A DNA stretch of 64,000 nt, from assembly GCF_042660705.1 (NCBI RefSeq), contig NZ_JBHSUQ010000001.1. One strand, 5' to 3'. The notes under the pieces were generated by a model that saw nothing but the letters and a program-made list of their open reading frames with translations, did no database searches and had not been told where the DNA came from. Source of the stretch: Undibacterium_A arcticum. Lineage in GTDB: Bacteria > Pseudomonadota > Gammaproteobacteria > Burkholderiales > Burkholderiaceae_D. The number at the start of each line of letters is the position of its first letter. Position 1 is the first letter of the stretch. Position numbers and translations under genes: made by a program. This document shows, one piece after another, positions 18,070 through 33,817 of the stretch.

Positions 18070-19128
18070 ATGAACACGATCACCGAACCGCAAATCAAGC
18101 TCACCTCTTTTTCACACGGCGGCGGCTGCGGCTGCAAGATCGCACCCGGCGTGCTGGCTGAAATCCTGAAAAATTCGAGCGGTTTCCCGGTTCCGAAAGA
18201 ACTGATGGTCGGCATCGAAACGGCCGACGACGCCGCCGTCTACAAGCTCAACGACGAACAGGCGCTGATCGCGACCACCGATTTTTTCATGCCGATCGTC
18301 GATGACCCATTTGACTTCGGCCGTATCGCCGCCACCAACGCGATCTCCGATGTGTACGCGATGGGCGGCACGCCGATCATGGCGCTGGCGCTGGTCGGGA
18401 TGCCGATCAACAAACTGTCGGTCGAGGTCATCGGCCAAATCATCAAGGGCGGCGAAGCGATCTGCGCCGAAGCCGGCATCCCGATCGCCGGCGGCCACAC
18501 CATCGATTCGGTCGAGCCGATCTACGGCCTGGTGGTATTGGGCTTGGTGCATCCGTCCAAGGTCAAGCGCAATGCTGACGCCAAGGCCGGCGACAAGCTG
18601 ATCCTGGGCAAGCCGCTGGGCGTCGGCATCCTGTCGGCGGCGTTAAAGAAGGACGCGTTGGACGCCGATGGTTACGCGGCGATGATCGCCAACACCACCA
18701 AGCTCAACAAACCCGGCAAGGCCTTGTCCGAATTGCCCGGTGTGCACGCACTGACCGACGTCACCGGCTTCGGCCTGCTCGGCCATCTGCTGGAACTGGC
18801 GCGCGGCGCGGGATTGAGCGCCAAACTGAACATGTCGCAAATTCCGCTGCTGCCCGGCGTGCAGCAACTGGCCGAAGCCGGCTACATCACCGGCGCATCA
18901 GGCCGCAACTGGGACGGCTATGGTCACGACGTGGTGTTGGACGCCGCCATCACGCCAACGCAGCAAATGCTGCTGACCGATCCCCAAACCTCGGGCGGCT
19001 TGCTGGTATCGTGCGACGCCGATTCGGTAGATGATGTGCTGGCGCTGTTTGCCCGTGGAGGATTTGCGCATGCCGCCGTGATCGGCGAGATGAAGGATGG
19101 GGCGCCGCGCGTTGAGGTTGTTGCCTAG
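18070..19128 (+). CDS. selD: Selenide, water dikinase (selenophosphate synthetase), SenC role
   Basis: Makes selenophosphate from selenide and ATP. The active-site segment HGGGCGCKI has Cys20 and Lys23, matching Cys17/Lys20 of E. coli SelD, so this is the cysteine form and no UGA codon is used. Further motifs are GIETADDAAVY, TTDFFMPIVDDPFDFG, AGGHTIDS, LTDVTGFGLLGHL and TDPQTSGGLLVS. At 352 residues it has full length. The 12-bp spacing to senB and a GAAGGA ribosome site show one operon. No selA, selB, selC or mnmH lies in the window, so its visible partner is selenoneine synthesis. A housekeeping role cannot be excluded. Confidence 0.93.
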   Translation: MNTITEPQIKLTSFSHGGGCGCKIAPGVLAEILKNSSGFPVPKELMVGIETADDAAVYKLNDEQALIATTDFFMPIVDDPFDFGRIAATNAISDVYAMGGTPIMALALVGMPINKLSVEVIGQIIKGGEAICAEAGIPIAGGHTIDSVEPIYGLVVLGLVHPSKVKRNADAKAGDKLILGKPLGVGILSAALKKDALDADGYAAMIANTTKLNKPGKALSELPGVHALTDVTGFGLLGHLLELARGAGLSAKLNMSQIPLLPGVQQLAEAGYITGASGRNWDGYGHDVVLDAAITPTQQMLLTDPQTSGGLLVSCDADSVDDVLALFARGGFAHAAVIGEMKDGAPRVEVVA

Positions 19129-19293
19129 CTTGCGCTTTCAGCGTCGCGTAAGAATGGGGATGACCGGTGCATGCGGGGGAACCGAAATACAGCCTCAATG
19201 TTCGAGATGAGCGGACACGCCCGGTGAGCCGGGCGTGTCAATATACGACTAGCTGGATGGCTGGGCCGCCATCAAGGCGGAAACCATCTTCTC

Positions 19294-19818
19294 CTAATCC
19301 TCGAGTCTTATCATTCCAACTATCTGCCCATCGGTATTTTCCAATCTTTGGCTCAAGACATCGTCTTTCTTTGCATCTTCAAAGAAGCATGCCATAGCAA
19401 GCTTGAGCGACGAGATCATGCTGTCAATTTGCATGCTGGCTACCTGATCTTGGGACCATATGCGCGTATCAAGTTCTCCTGGTTTTTTCCCGTTCCTTCC
19501 AATTGCGTAAAAAAGACGCTTGGCCTTGCCGTCCTTGGTTAGGTTAGATTCCCAAGACAGACCGTGCAAAATTGAGCATCTTGCAGCATACAGATCAATC
19601 GAATCACAGCTTCCCTCAAGACGACCAAGGTAATACTTTTCTACCCAAAGAATGAACCGCTTCTTCGAGCTTTGCTCGCAGGCGCCATACGCAAGCCAGC
19701 TGATTGAATCGATGATTGTGTAAATTAGCACCAAGCACGGCATGACCAATGCCTTGTCGTAACAAACATCGAGCGCGTCAAACATTTCTTGATAGTTGTT
19801 GTCCATTCCCTGCCCCAT
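19294..19818 (-). CDS. Hypothetical protein, AT-rich
   Basis: I do not recognise this protein of about 174 residues. The middle contains LVLIYTIIDSISWLAYG, a hydrophobic helix, then FILWVEKYYLGRL and DLYAARCSILHGLSWES. The Cys-Ser-x-x-His-Gly pattern resembles the RxxxxH-type motifs of HEPN-like proteins, but this is weak. Codon use is visibly more AT-rich than in the flanking genes, suggesting later acquisition. Starts at 19818 or 19806 are both possible. Confidence 0.6.
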   Translation of the reverse strand: MGQGMDNNYQEMFDALDVCYDKALVMPCLVLIYTIIDSISWLAYGACEQSSKKRFILWVEKYYLGRLEGSCDSIDLYAARCSILHGLSWESNLTKDGKAKRLFYAIGRNGKKPGELDTRIWSQDQVASMQIDSMISSLKLAMACFFEDAKKDDVLSQRLENTDGQIVGMIRLED

Positions 19819-19940
19819 GCCGTCATCTGACGTTAGAAGTAACCGGCTACCGGAGTGCGCAGCACGAACAGAACTGACAAGCGCAGCGTTTGGACAGTCC
19901 GGTTGACGGGTGGGTGTTAACGTTTTTTTTCATTGCATTT

Positions 19941-20348
19941 TCAAGCTTGTTTTATCGAGCTTGGTTCCATATAAATTAGTTCCCAAATATGGCCATCTAA
20001 ATCCTGAAAGCCATGTCCATACATGAATCCGTGATCTTGCGGCTCTTTGTAAGTTGTGCCGCCAGCGGCGACTGCTTTGCGAACAATTTCATCGACCGTG
20101 TCCCGACGCTCCAAAGACAAACACACAAGCACTTCTGAGTATTTCTTTGCGTCACAAATTTCCTTCGGAGTAAAGGTCTTGAACTTTTCTTCAGTAAGTA
20201 GCATGACGAATATCTCTTCGCTCACGATCATGCAGGTGGCTGTGTCATCGGTAAATTGCGGATTAAAACTGAAACCAAGTTTGGTGAAAAACTCCACTGA
20301 TGCATTGAGGCTTTTTACCGGCAGATTCACAAAAATTTTGGTACTCAT
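19941..20348 (-). CDS. VOC-fold (glyoxalase / bleomycin-resistance) family protein
   Basis: A protein of about 135 residues with two beta-alpha-beta-beta-beta halves: MSTKIFVNLPVKSLNASVEF and FFTKLGFSFNPQFTDD, then GGTTYKEPQDHGFMYGHGFQ and DLDGHIWELIYME. The last segment carries the usual metal-binding Glu near the C-terminus. The ATG at 20348 gives the canonical start; the longer frame from 20468 adds a non-conserved leader. Substrate unknown. It is AT-rich like its neighbour. Confidence 0.8.
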   Translation of the reverse strand: MSTKIFVNLPVKSLNASVEFFTKLGFSFNPQFTDDTATCMIVSEEIFVMLLTEEKFKTFTPKEICDAKKYSEVLVCLSLERRDTVDEIVRKAVAAGGTTYKEPQDHGFMYGHGFQDLDGHIWELIYMEPSSIKQA

Positions 20349-20501
20349 ATCTCCCCCATTGAAACAAATTGAGCGATGCAGCATTAAAAATGCATGGTGC
20401 TTTCCGTTAAGTTCAGCGGCGGGCTTCCGGGTGTCCGCCGCAACGGCAGTTTTTCCGCCCGATGGCAAGCTTGGGTGTCATGGTGCCGAGCGTGGCTATC
20501 A

Positions 20502-20978
20502 TCAAGATCCGCTTCGTTGCGATGCGGTGTAGCGCTCGGGTACTGTGAGGCCGGGGCGCTCGTCGTCCCACGCCATGGCGCTCATCTTCCAACCTGCAGG
20601 AGTCATGATGAACTGCGTCGAGATCATGCCCCGAGCCTCGAACGGAACGCCTTTAACGGTGCCGAACTTCGCGTAGACGCTAAGGCGATGCGCCACGTTG
20701 CCGAACAGTTCCGTGATTTCAGACAGCTCCACCTCTCGGAAGCTGGTCAATTCACCGGAGTTGACCAGCGCCCGGCGAGGCTCAATGAACTGCCGCACGC
20801 TTGATATCTCTGGCGCTGCCCCGCTGTTCTTGATCAGTAGCCCAGGCTCAATGAACAGCGCGTAGAGGTCATTGTACGGAGGCGATTCACCCTCTTCGAA
20901 TGAGACGGCCCGAAAGAATTCGGCGGTCAGTCGGTCGAGTTCGTGCTTGGTGGCAGTATCTTTCTGCGGGTCGGTCAT
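20502..20978 (-). CDS. NTF2-like / SnoaL-type hypothetical protein
   Basis: 158 residues. The N-terminal helix DRLTAEFFRAVSFEEGE, then DLYALFIEPGLLIKN and the beta-rich GVPFEARGMISTQFIMTPAG with WKMSAMAWDDER, resemble the cone-shaped NTF2/DUF4440 fold seen in small enzymes and stress proteins. No catalytic residues can be assigned. It lies between the VOC gene and the large kinase. Confidence 0.6.
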   Translation of the reverse strand: MTDPQKDTATKHELDRLTAEFFRAVSFEEGESPPYNDLYALFIEPGLLIKNSGAAPEISSVRQFIEPRRALVNSGELTSFREVELSEITELFGNVAHRLSVYAKFGTVKGVPFEARGMISTQFIMTPAGWKMSAMAWDDERPGLTVPERYTASQRSGS

Positions 20979-21093
20979 ATTTCACCTCATCGAGTAAACG
21001 TCATTCTGAACGCCACCATACGGTCGCGACATCGCGCCGATTCCGTCAAATCCGGCGCTGGTTGCAAAGCCCAGCGGCGGCGATGTTGATCGG

Positions 21094-27417
<6,324 letters not shown>

Positions 27418-27525
27418 AGACCGCCTTCCTTAAGGTATCGATGGTTGCCGACGCTTGTCAGTGCATCGATGGATGACGCGGGGACTGCGTCAATACGATG
27501 CTTAACGCAATCTTTAATGCGATTC

Positions 27526-29430
27526 TTAATGCGATGTCGGCTGGTAGCGCAAGGATGTTGCCTTGACTCGCTTGAATTTCTTGTTGGCCATATTCAACAG
27601 TTTGTCGCCCAAGCCGGCTGCCGGCAGCGGCGCGCTGAACAAGAAACCCTGATACTGATCGCAACCGAGATCTTTCAGTATCGCCAGCTGCGCGACTGTT
27701 TCCACACCCTCGGCGATCACGGTCAGGTGCAGCGCGTGCGCCATGTTGATGATGGCCGATACGATGGCGCTGTCGTTGGTATCTTTGCCCAGATCACAGA
27801 TGAAGGATTGGTCGATCTTGAGGATATCGATCGGCAGCAGCTTCAGCACGGACAGCGATGAATAACCGGTGCCGAAATCGTCGATGGCGATCGTGATACC
27901 GCTTGCGCTGATGTCTTCCAGCACCGAGGTCGTTTTTTGCAGGTCGCGGATCAGCAACGACTCCGTGATTTCGAGCTGTAGGCAGGAGGCCGCAATGTCG
28001 TGCCTGGCGAGCTCGCGACTGATCACGGCTGGCAGCTCGTGGTTTAGCTGCGGGATGGCGATGTTCACGGCGATCGGCAAACCCGCCAGGTCCGGACTCG
28101 AGTCCTGCCACTGGCGCGCTTGGGCGCAGGCGGTCGCGATCACCCACTCGCCGATCGGCATGATCAGGCCGCTGTCGCAGGCCGCTGGGATGAAGTCGGC
28201 GCCGCCGATGATGCCCAGGCGCGGGTGATGCCAGCGCAGCAAGGCCTCGAAACCGGTGATGCGGCCGCTGCCGATCTCCACCTTGGGCTGGTAGTACAGC
28301 TCGAATTGCTTATCGTCTAACGCATGCTGCAGTTCGTGCTCGAGGCGCACGCGTTCGCGCAGGCGCGCATTCAGTTCCTGATGAAAAAACTGGACGCTGC
28401 CCCTGCGCTCCTGCTTGGCGTGATACATGGCCAAGTCGGCGCTGCGCATCAGCGATTGGGTCGAATTGCCGTCTTGCGGGAACAGGCCGATGCCGATGGT
28501 GACTGAGGTCTTGATCTGGTGATGCCCCACCTTGAACGGCGGAGTCGCGGCCTGGACGATTTGCTCAGCGACCTTGGCGACGTCCCGATAGGTCGACATG
28601 CCTTGCATCAGCACCACGAATTCATCGCCACCCAGGCGTGCCACCAGGTCCGACTTGCGCACCGATGCCATGATCCGGGCCGCGACATCGCGCAGCAGTT
28701 CGTCGCCGACATCGTGGCCGAGCGTATCGTTAATCGACTTGAAGCGGTCCATGTCGAGGAACAGCAGTGCAATCGGTTCGTTGTTGCGGTGTGCGCGCTC
28801 GATGGCATGGTCGAGACTGGCAATCAGGGAGCGGCGGTTCAGCAAGCCGGTCAAGGGATCCTTGGTCGCCAGTTCATGTGCGCGTTCCTCGGCTTGGCGG
28901 CGCTCGACGATTTCCGCCGCCAGCGCCTCGTTGTTTTGCTTGAGCTCGCGCACCCGCTGCACCTGCAGGTCCTGGTTCAGCTCGGCCAACTCTTCGGTCT
29001 TGGACTCCAACTGCAAGTTGGTCTTGGCCAACTCGACGAACACCGCCACCTTGCTCAGCAGCACTTTCGGGATGACTGGCGTGATCAGATAGTCGACCGC
29101 ACCGAGCTCATAGCCTTTCAGGCGATTCAATTCATCGGCGTAATGGGCCGTGATAAAGATGATCGGGGTGGCAGCCGAGCGTGGACGCGAATGGATCAGC
29201 TCTGCGGTTTCGAAGCCATCCATGCCGGGCATGCTGACGTCGAGCAGGATCACGGAAAACCGGTGCGCCAACACATGGCGCAGCGCCTCGTCACCGGACT
29301 TGGCGGTCACGACTTCATAACTGTTCGCGTCGACAGCATTGGTTAGCAGGGCCTCGAGCGCCAACAGGGTGGGCGCATGATCATTGACCAGGAGTATCTT
29401 CGGCTTAATCACATTTATCACGTCAATCAC
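27526..29430 (-). CDS. Response regulator with GGDEF and EAL domains
   Basis: A 634-residue cyclic-di-GMP enzyme. REC domain residues 9-125: KILLVNDHAPTLLALEALL, phosphoacceptor Asp in VILLDVSMPGMDGFE. A coiled coil follows at about 130-175. The GGDEF domain has an intact RLGGDEF, with the inhibitory I-site RKSD five residues before it. The EAL domain has EALLRWHHP, LEITES, DDFGTGYSS and EGVET, so phosphodiesterase activity looks intact, although VNIAIPQL replaces the usual NVS loop. The start codon is GTG at 29430. The kinase gene begins 108 bp downstream in the same direction, so phosphotransfer between them is likely. Confidence 0.9.
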   Translation of the reverse strand: MIDVINVIKPKILLVNDHAPTLLALEALLTNAVDANSYEVVTAKSGDEALRHVLAHRFSVILLDVSMPGMDGFETAELIHSRPRSAATPIIFITAHYADELNRLKGYELGAVDYLITPVIPKVLLSKVAVFVELAKTNLQLESKTEELAELNQDLQVQRVRELKQNNEALAAEIVERRQAEERAHELATKDPLTGLLNRRSLIASLDHAIERAHRNNEPIALLFLDMDRFKSINDTLGHDVGDELLRDVAARIMASVRKSDLVARLGGDEFVVLMQGMSTYRDVAKVAEQIVQAATPPFKVGHHQIKTSVTIGIGLFPQDGNSTQSLMRSADLAMYHAKQERRGSVQFFHQELNARLRERVRLEHELQHALDDKQFELYYQPKVEIGSGRITGFEALLRWHHPRLGIIGGADFIPAACDSGLIMPIGEWVIATACAQARQWQDSSPDLAGLPIAVNIAIPQLNHELPAVISRELARHDIAASCLQLEITESLLIRDLQKTTSVLEDISASGITIAIDDFGTGYSSLSVLKLLPIDILKIDQSFICDLGKDTNDSAIVSAIINMAHALHLTVIAEGVETVAQLAILKDLGCDQYQGFLFSAPLPAAGLGDKLLNMANKKFKRVKATSLRYQPTSH

Positions 29431-29962
29431 CCCGGTTTTACCAATAAACTGTGGACGATAACCCGATGCAACTATGAAATATGTTCTACCTCTACCTCAG
29501 CTTGCTCTTTTACTGTAACGCAGTGCTGACAATTGAATGATGGCGCTTATGAAGGGGAAGCAATTTACCGAGCGCAAAGCTTCGAACTATTTCGCCCCGC
29601 AATATCGTCTCTCAATAATAAAAAGACTTGCGGCAAGCCCGATGGTTTCCGCAATTTGAAAAAAGTTGCTTCGAGAAAAATGGACCTTTGGCCGCCAGAC
29701 GGCGCCCCCAACTGATCGCGGCGGATCGATTTTCCAAGGCATTTTTGAAATTGGACAATTACCTTAGCATTTAAACCGTGAAAATGCATGCCACTGAGCG
29801 CTACGGAGAACAAGAAAATTTGTCATTTTAAAAATAAAACACCAGTCCCAGCCTGGAAGGCAAACATTTTGCTGTATGCAAACAAAAGACAGTCATTGCG
29901 GCTGGCCTTTGGAAAATGCGGCGGATATCCGACGTGCTTTTGAGAAAAATGCGCATTCGCGC
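29431..29962. other. AT-rich region without a convincing gene
   Basis: About 530 bases between the GGDEF-EAL gene and the leu promoter. Only short open frames are present, with no ribosome site or recognisable domain. I see nothing further. Confidence 0.4.
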
Positions 29963-29992
29963 TTGACAAACCCGGTGCTGATCTCTTAAAGT
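29963..29992 (+). promoter_or_regulatory. Probable sigma70 promoter of the leu leader and leuA
   Basis: A perfect TTGACA at 29963-29968, 17-bp spacer, TTAAAG at 29986-29991. This predicts a transcript starting near 30000 with a leader of nearly 380 nt before leuA. Confidence 0.65.
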
Positions 29993-30181
29993 CGTTCCAT
30001 GTTTTCTGCCTCCCTTCGTGCCCTCGCACTACCCGCACTACCATTGCGCGCCAGCTCCCTGCTAGCGCCGCTACTACGCACGCTCTGATTTCCCCTGTTG
30101 TAGATGTTCCGGCGCCAAGCTTCACCACCGCCACCCTTCCAACACAGTTTGAAACCAGTAGACAGTACGAGGCAGCACTCC

Positions 30182-30292
30182 ATGCACTTCAAGTCGATTA
30201 TCGTAACGTTCATCACCGTCGAAACCATCGCGCTGATGATTTTTGCGCGCGCGCTGGCGCTACTACCGCTACCGACCGGTTGCCTGGCCTAG
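30182..30292 (+). CDS. leuL: Leucine-type leader peptide upstream of leuA (36 aa)
   Basis: Short frame MHFKSIIVTFITVETIALM...LALLPLPTGCLA ending at TAG 30290-30292. The second half is rich in Leu and Ile. Within it three Leu codons are CTA (CTA CTA CCG CTA), a codon rare in this GC-rich DNA, the same trick used in E. coli leuL. The peptide end overlaps a hairpin (30278-30315). A GAGG lies upstream of the ATG. I infer transcription or translation attenuation of leuA by charged tRNA-Leu. The symbol is by functional analogy. Confidence 0.6.
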   Translation: MHFKSIIVTFITVETIALMIFARALALLPLPTGCLA

Positions 30293-30315
30293 CGTTACGT
30301 GGCCGTCAGGCAACC
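30278..30315 (+). promoter_or_regulatory. Attenuator-like hairpin at end of the leu leader peptide
   Basis: Perfect arms GGTTGCCTG (30278-30286) and CAGGCAACC (30307-30315), extended inward by GCC/GGC. The 5' arm lies inside the leader peptide codons, so ribosome position would control folding. No T-run follows directly, so the mechanism may not be a simple intrinsic terminator. Confidence 0.55.
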
Positions 30316-30377
30316 AATCGCCACTGCCATACCGCTGCCGCCTGTCGTCTCTCACATTTTTCAAACGAGGTTTCATC

Positions 30378-32064
30378 ATGATGTTGTCCAATCCCGCCAC
30401 CAAATACCGCCCATTCGCGCCCATCCAGTTGACCGACCGCAGCTGGCCGGGCAACACCATCACGACGCCGCCAATCTGGATGAGCACCGATTTGCGTGAC
30501 GGGAATCAGGCGTTGATTGAGCCGATGAATGCGGAGCGCAAGCTGCGCATGTTCGAAATGCTGGTAAATATCGGACTGAAAGAAATCGAGGTCGCCTTTC
30601 CGTCAGCGTCGCAGACCGATTTTGACTTTGTGCGTCAGCTGATCGAACAAGACCACATCCCGGACGACGTCACCATCATCGTGCTGACCCAGGCGCGCGA
30701 AGACCTGATTCGTCGCACCATCGATTCGGTACGCGGCGCCAAGCGCGCCATGGTGCATATGTACAACGCGACTGCGCCAGCCTTCCGCCGGATCGTGTTC
30801 AATATGTCGAAAGACGAGGTCAAGGCGATCGCCATCAACGGTACACGCCTGATCAAGGAGATCACCGACGCCCGCCCCGAGACCGCCTGGCGCTATCAAT
30901 ATTCGCCAGAAGTGTTCAGCAATACCGAGCTCGAGTTCGCCAAGGAAGTTTGCGACGCGGTAGCGGAAACCTGGCAGGCCACGCCAGAGCGCAAGATCGT
31001 GTTCAACCTCCCGGCCACGGTCGAATCCTGCACCCCCAACGTGTACGCCGACCAGATCGAATGGATGCACCGCAACGTGGCAAGGCGCGACTCCGTGATC
31101 ATCAGCGTCCATCCGCACAATGACCGCGGCACCGCAGTAGCGGCCACCGAGTTGGCGATCATGGCTGGTGCGGATCGGGTCGAAGGCTGTTTGTTCGGCA
31201 GCGGCGAGCGCACCGGCAACGTCGATCTGGTCACGCTGGCCTTGAACCTGTACAGCCAGGGCGTCCATCCCGGCCTCGATTTCCGATATCGATGCGGTGC
31301 GCCAATGCGCTGAATATTGCACCCAGTTGCCGGTACATCCGCGTCACCCGTATGCCGGCGACCTGGTGTTCACGGCATTTTCCGGGTCGCATCAGGATGC
31401 GATCAAGAAAGGATTTGCCCAGCAACAAGCCGATGCGATGTGGGAAGTGCCCTATTTACCAATCGACCCCGCCGATCTGGGCCGTAGCTACGACGCGGTG
31501 ATCCGCGTCAACAGCCAGTCCGGCAAGGGTGGCATGGCGTATCTGCTGGAACAGGAATATGGCTTGCAATTGCCGCGCCGTCTGCAGATCGAGTTCTCGC
31601 GCGCGGTGCAAGTGGTCACCGATGAAAGCGGCAAGGAAGTTGCACCCGGCGACATCTACGCTATCTTCAAACGCGACTATCTGGACGGTCGCACCTCGTA
31701 TGCGTATCACGGTCACCGGATGACGGAAGATTCGGCGCGCACCGAGCAAGTCCATATCGAGATCGACGTAGCGCACAACGGCCAGATGACCACGCAACAG
31801 GGCAACGGCAACGGTCCGATCGACGCCTTCGTCAGCGCGCTTGGCCTCGACATCAAGCTGATGGATTATCACGAACATGCCATCGGCGCCGGCGCCGACG
31901 CGAAAGCCGCCTGTTACGTCGAACTGCGCCTGAACAATGGCCCGACCCTGTTCGGTGTCGGCATCGACGCCAATATCGTGACGGCATCGTTCATGGCGGT
32001 ATTGAGCGCGGTGAACCGGCAGATTGCGATGACGGGCTCAGGGGAGCAGGCGCTGGCCGCGTGA
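30378..32064 (+). CDS. leuA: 2-isopropylmalate synthase, frameshifted
   Basis: First committed enzyme of leucine synthesis: condenses 2-oxoisovalerate with acetyl-CoA. The catalytic barrel begins STDLRDGNQALIEPM. The metal-binding SVHPHNDRGTAVAATELA is followed by GSGERTGNVDLVTLALNLY. The C-terminal part contains the leucine-binding regulatory domain (VHIEIDVAHNGQ, YHEHAIGAGADAKAACYVEL). The frame breaks at 31281-31285: GLDF should continue SDIDAVRQCAEY, requiring a small indel. The corrected length is about 562 residues, right for the long LeuA class. ATG at 30378 follows ACGAGG. A sequencing error is more likely than loss of function, since both halves are pristine. Confidence 0.92.
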
Positions 32065-32103
32065 CAGCAGTGTAGCCATCCAGCTCAGTATTTCTCCGTT
32101 TGA

Positions 32104-32141
32104 ACGGCCTGCCCGCGCTATGCGCCGGCAGGCCGTTTTTC
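32104..32141 (+). terminator. Intrinsic terminator after leuA
   Basis: Stem ACGGCCTGCC / GGCAGGCCGT with a 13-base loop and a T-run, 40 bp after the leuA stop. Confidence 0.9.
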
Positions 32142-32156
32142 TTGCGCCCTTCATTG

Positions 32157-32220
32157 CACATACTCATACAACTTACTATTATTTTCGCATTAAAATATTA
32201 GTAATTATCAACATACTCCC
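32157..32220 (+). repeat. Composite intergenic element, copy c (after leuA)
   Basis: CACATACTC, then ACTATTATTTTCGCATTAAA, then ATCAACATACTCCC. It shares the TATTTTCGCAT core with the copy at 48134 and the CAACATACTCCC end with the copy at 55305. The most diverged member. Confidence 0.4.
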
Positions 32221-32448
32221 ATCAATCGCCATTTAAATCGCTGTCAATTGCTCTGCTCAGCCTGCTCCGCTCGTCCTGTTCGCACGACGCATGCCTGGCG
32301 CACTGAAACCATCCGTCGACCGCCGCAGACAATCCCATCCTGAAGTAATCCAGCCCCCAAAAATTGCAGTCTGTCGCTTTCCGTGGGCGCCGCCGGTTGG
32401 CTTTGCATACAGTACCAATACACCAACGCATGCAACCAAAGGAACGCC

Positions 32449-32727
32449 ATGAAAGCTACCCAACACATGAAGGCAACTGCCCTGTTCTCACTCGGTCTGG
32501 CCTGCGCGGCGACCTTGTCGGTAATTGCCGGCCAACCAGCCGCCGTCACCATCGCGCTGCCGCCAGCAGTGGTGGACGTGGTGAAACCGGATTTGGCGGT
32601 TGCCATGGAGAAAATCCCCACCGTGACGATCGTCGGCAAGAGACTGAGCAAGGCCGAAAAAATCGGCGTCGATGCCATCGGTCGCACCCCTGAGTCCAAA
32701 AACCAGGGCGCCAGCCGCAACGCGTAA
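32449..32727 (+). CDS. Small secreted hypothetical protein
   Basis: 92 residues starting MKATQHMKATALFSLGLACA, a signal peptide probably cut after VIAGQPAA. The mature part contains VEKIP-like MEKIPTVTIVGKRLSKAEK. I do not recognise the family. AAAGGAAC precedes the ATG. It lies 70 bp upstream of the DUF1700 gene and may share its transcript. Confidence 0.65.
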   Translation: MKATQHMKATALFSLGLACAATLSVIAGQPAAVTIALPPAVVDVVKPDLAVAMEKIPTVTIVGKRLSKAEKIGVDAIGRTPESKNQGASRNA

Positions 32728-32797
32728 GTGATCGAAATAAATTAGCAAAATAAATAAAAAAAATAAGCCCGTTCGACACACCCCAGGGAGAAAAAAA

Positions 32798-33631
32798 ATG
32801 ACCAGACAGGAATACATCGACGCCGTGCGGGCCGGCCTGTCCGGCCTGCCGGACGACGTGGTAGCCAGGAAGATTGCCGACTACGAGCAGCGCTTCATGG
32901 ACGGCGCCATATACGGTCGCGGCGCCGATGATGTCGCACGGGATCTGGGCGATCCGAAGAAAGTGGCAGCCGAGTTCCGAGCCAGCATGCATATGGACGC
33001 CTTCGCCCAGCAGAAGAGTCCGCGCAATCTGTGGCGTCTGCTGATGTCCTTGCTGGGGCTGATGATTTTCAACCTGTTCATGGCGATCCCGGCTTTCGTG
33101 TTTTCGACCCTGTTGTTTGCATCCTATGTGATTGCTGCAGCATTCTTCGCCGGCGGCATTGCGCTGACCGCCAGTGGCCTGTCGGGCGTCGATGAACTGG
33201 TGATGAATGCACCGTTCGACCATGTCAGAATCGACGCCAGCAACAGCAATCACGGCGATAGCTCGATCCAGGATATCCACATCGATAGCGGCAAGGCGGC
33301 CAGCGCGGCCGCCAATGTCGAGCGCGAATCCGAGCATCTGCAATTTGGCCCTTACGGTGTGCAGATCAATGCGGAATCGACGCCGACGCGCGCGGCAGGC
33401 GCCGTCAGCGCCACTGCAGCGAGCGCCGAACCGCAGCATGAATCTGGCCGGCTCAGCATCGGTATCAGCAACGATGACGATCAATGGAGCACGAGTGCGC
33501 AGACGTGGCAAGGCGTCGGCTTGATCTTCGGCGGCATCGCGATCTTCCTGCTCAGCCTGGTGGTCACTCGCTACACCGTGATCGGTATCAAGCGCTACGT
33601 GATGATGAACTATTCAATGTTGAACGCCTGA
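32798..33631 (+). CDS. DUF1700 (HAAS domain) membrane protein
   Basis: 277 residues. The N-terminal HAAS-type domain (MTRQEYIDAVRAGLSGLP, DVARDLGDPKKVAAEF) is followed by two or three membrane helices (residues 78-125, LMIFNLFMAIPAFVFSTLL and an Ala/Gly-rich segment). A polar extracytoplasmic loop follows, and a last helix GLIFGGIAIFLLSLVVTRY near the C-terminus. Such genes usually sit between a PadR regulator and a DUF2807/DUF4097 gene. The latter follows here, but no PadR gene is seen. Envelope stress or signalling is an inference. Confidence 0.8.
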   Translation: MTRQEYIDAVRAGLSGLPDDVVARKIADYEQRFMDGAIYGRGADDVARDLGDPKKVAAEFRASMHMDAFAQQKSPRNLWRLLMSLLGLMIFNLFMAIPAFVFSTLLFASYVIAAAFFAGGIALTASGLSGVDELVMNAPFDHVRIDASNSNHGDSSIQDIHIDSGKAASAAANVERESEHLQFGPYGVQINAESTPTRAAGAVSATAASAEPQHESGRLSIGISNDDDQWSTSAQTWQGVGLIFGGIAIFLLSLVVTRYTVIGIKRYVMMNYSMLNA

Positions 33632-33817
33632 CACGATTCGTAACCCGGGCGGGAAATCCGCCCAACAATTATCAATATGACATCTCTAGAAATCGTAGCG
33701 AGCGGCTCAAGGTCGAATCGAGAAGCGCAGTCGTACGCATGTACGGCGAGCATCACAGAATCGAGATTGCGCCGCGCAGTAGATTTATAGAGATGCCAAA
33801 AAATCAAGGAGAAAAAC

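Noticed and set aside
18070..19128. SelD as part of a selenocysteine-insertion locus
   Set aside because: No selA, selB or selC is present in the window and the gene is coupled to senB.
29823..30134. 103-residue minus-strand frame in the leu upstream region
   Set aside because: It crosses the leu promoter, has no ribosome site and no protein-like motif.
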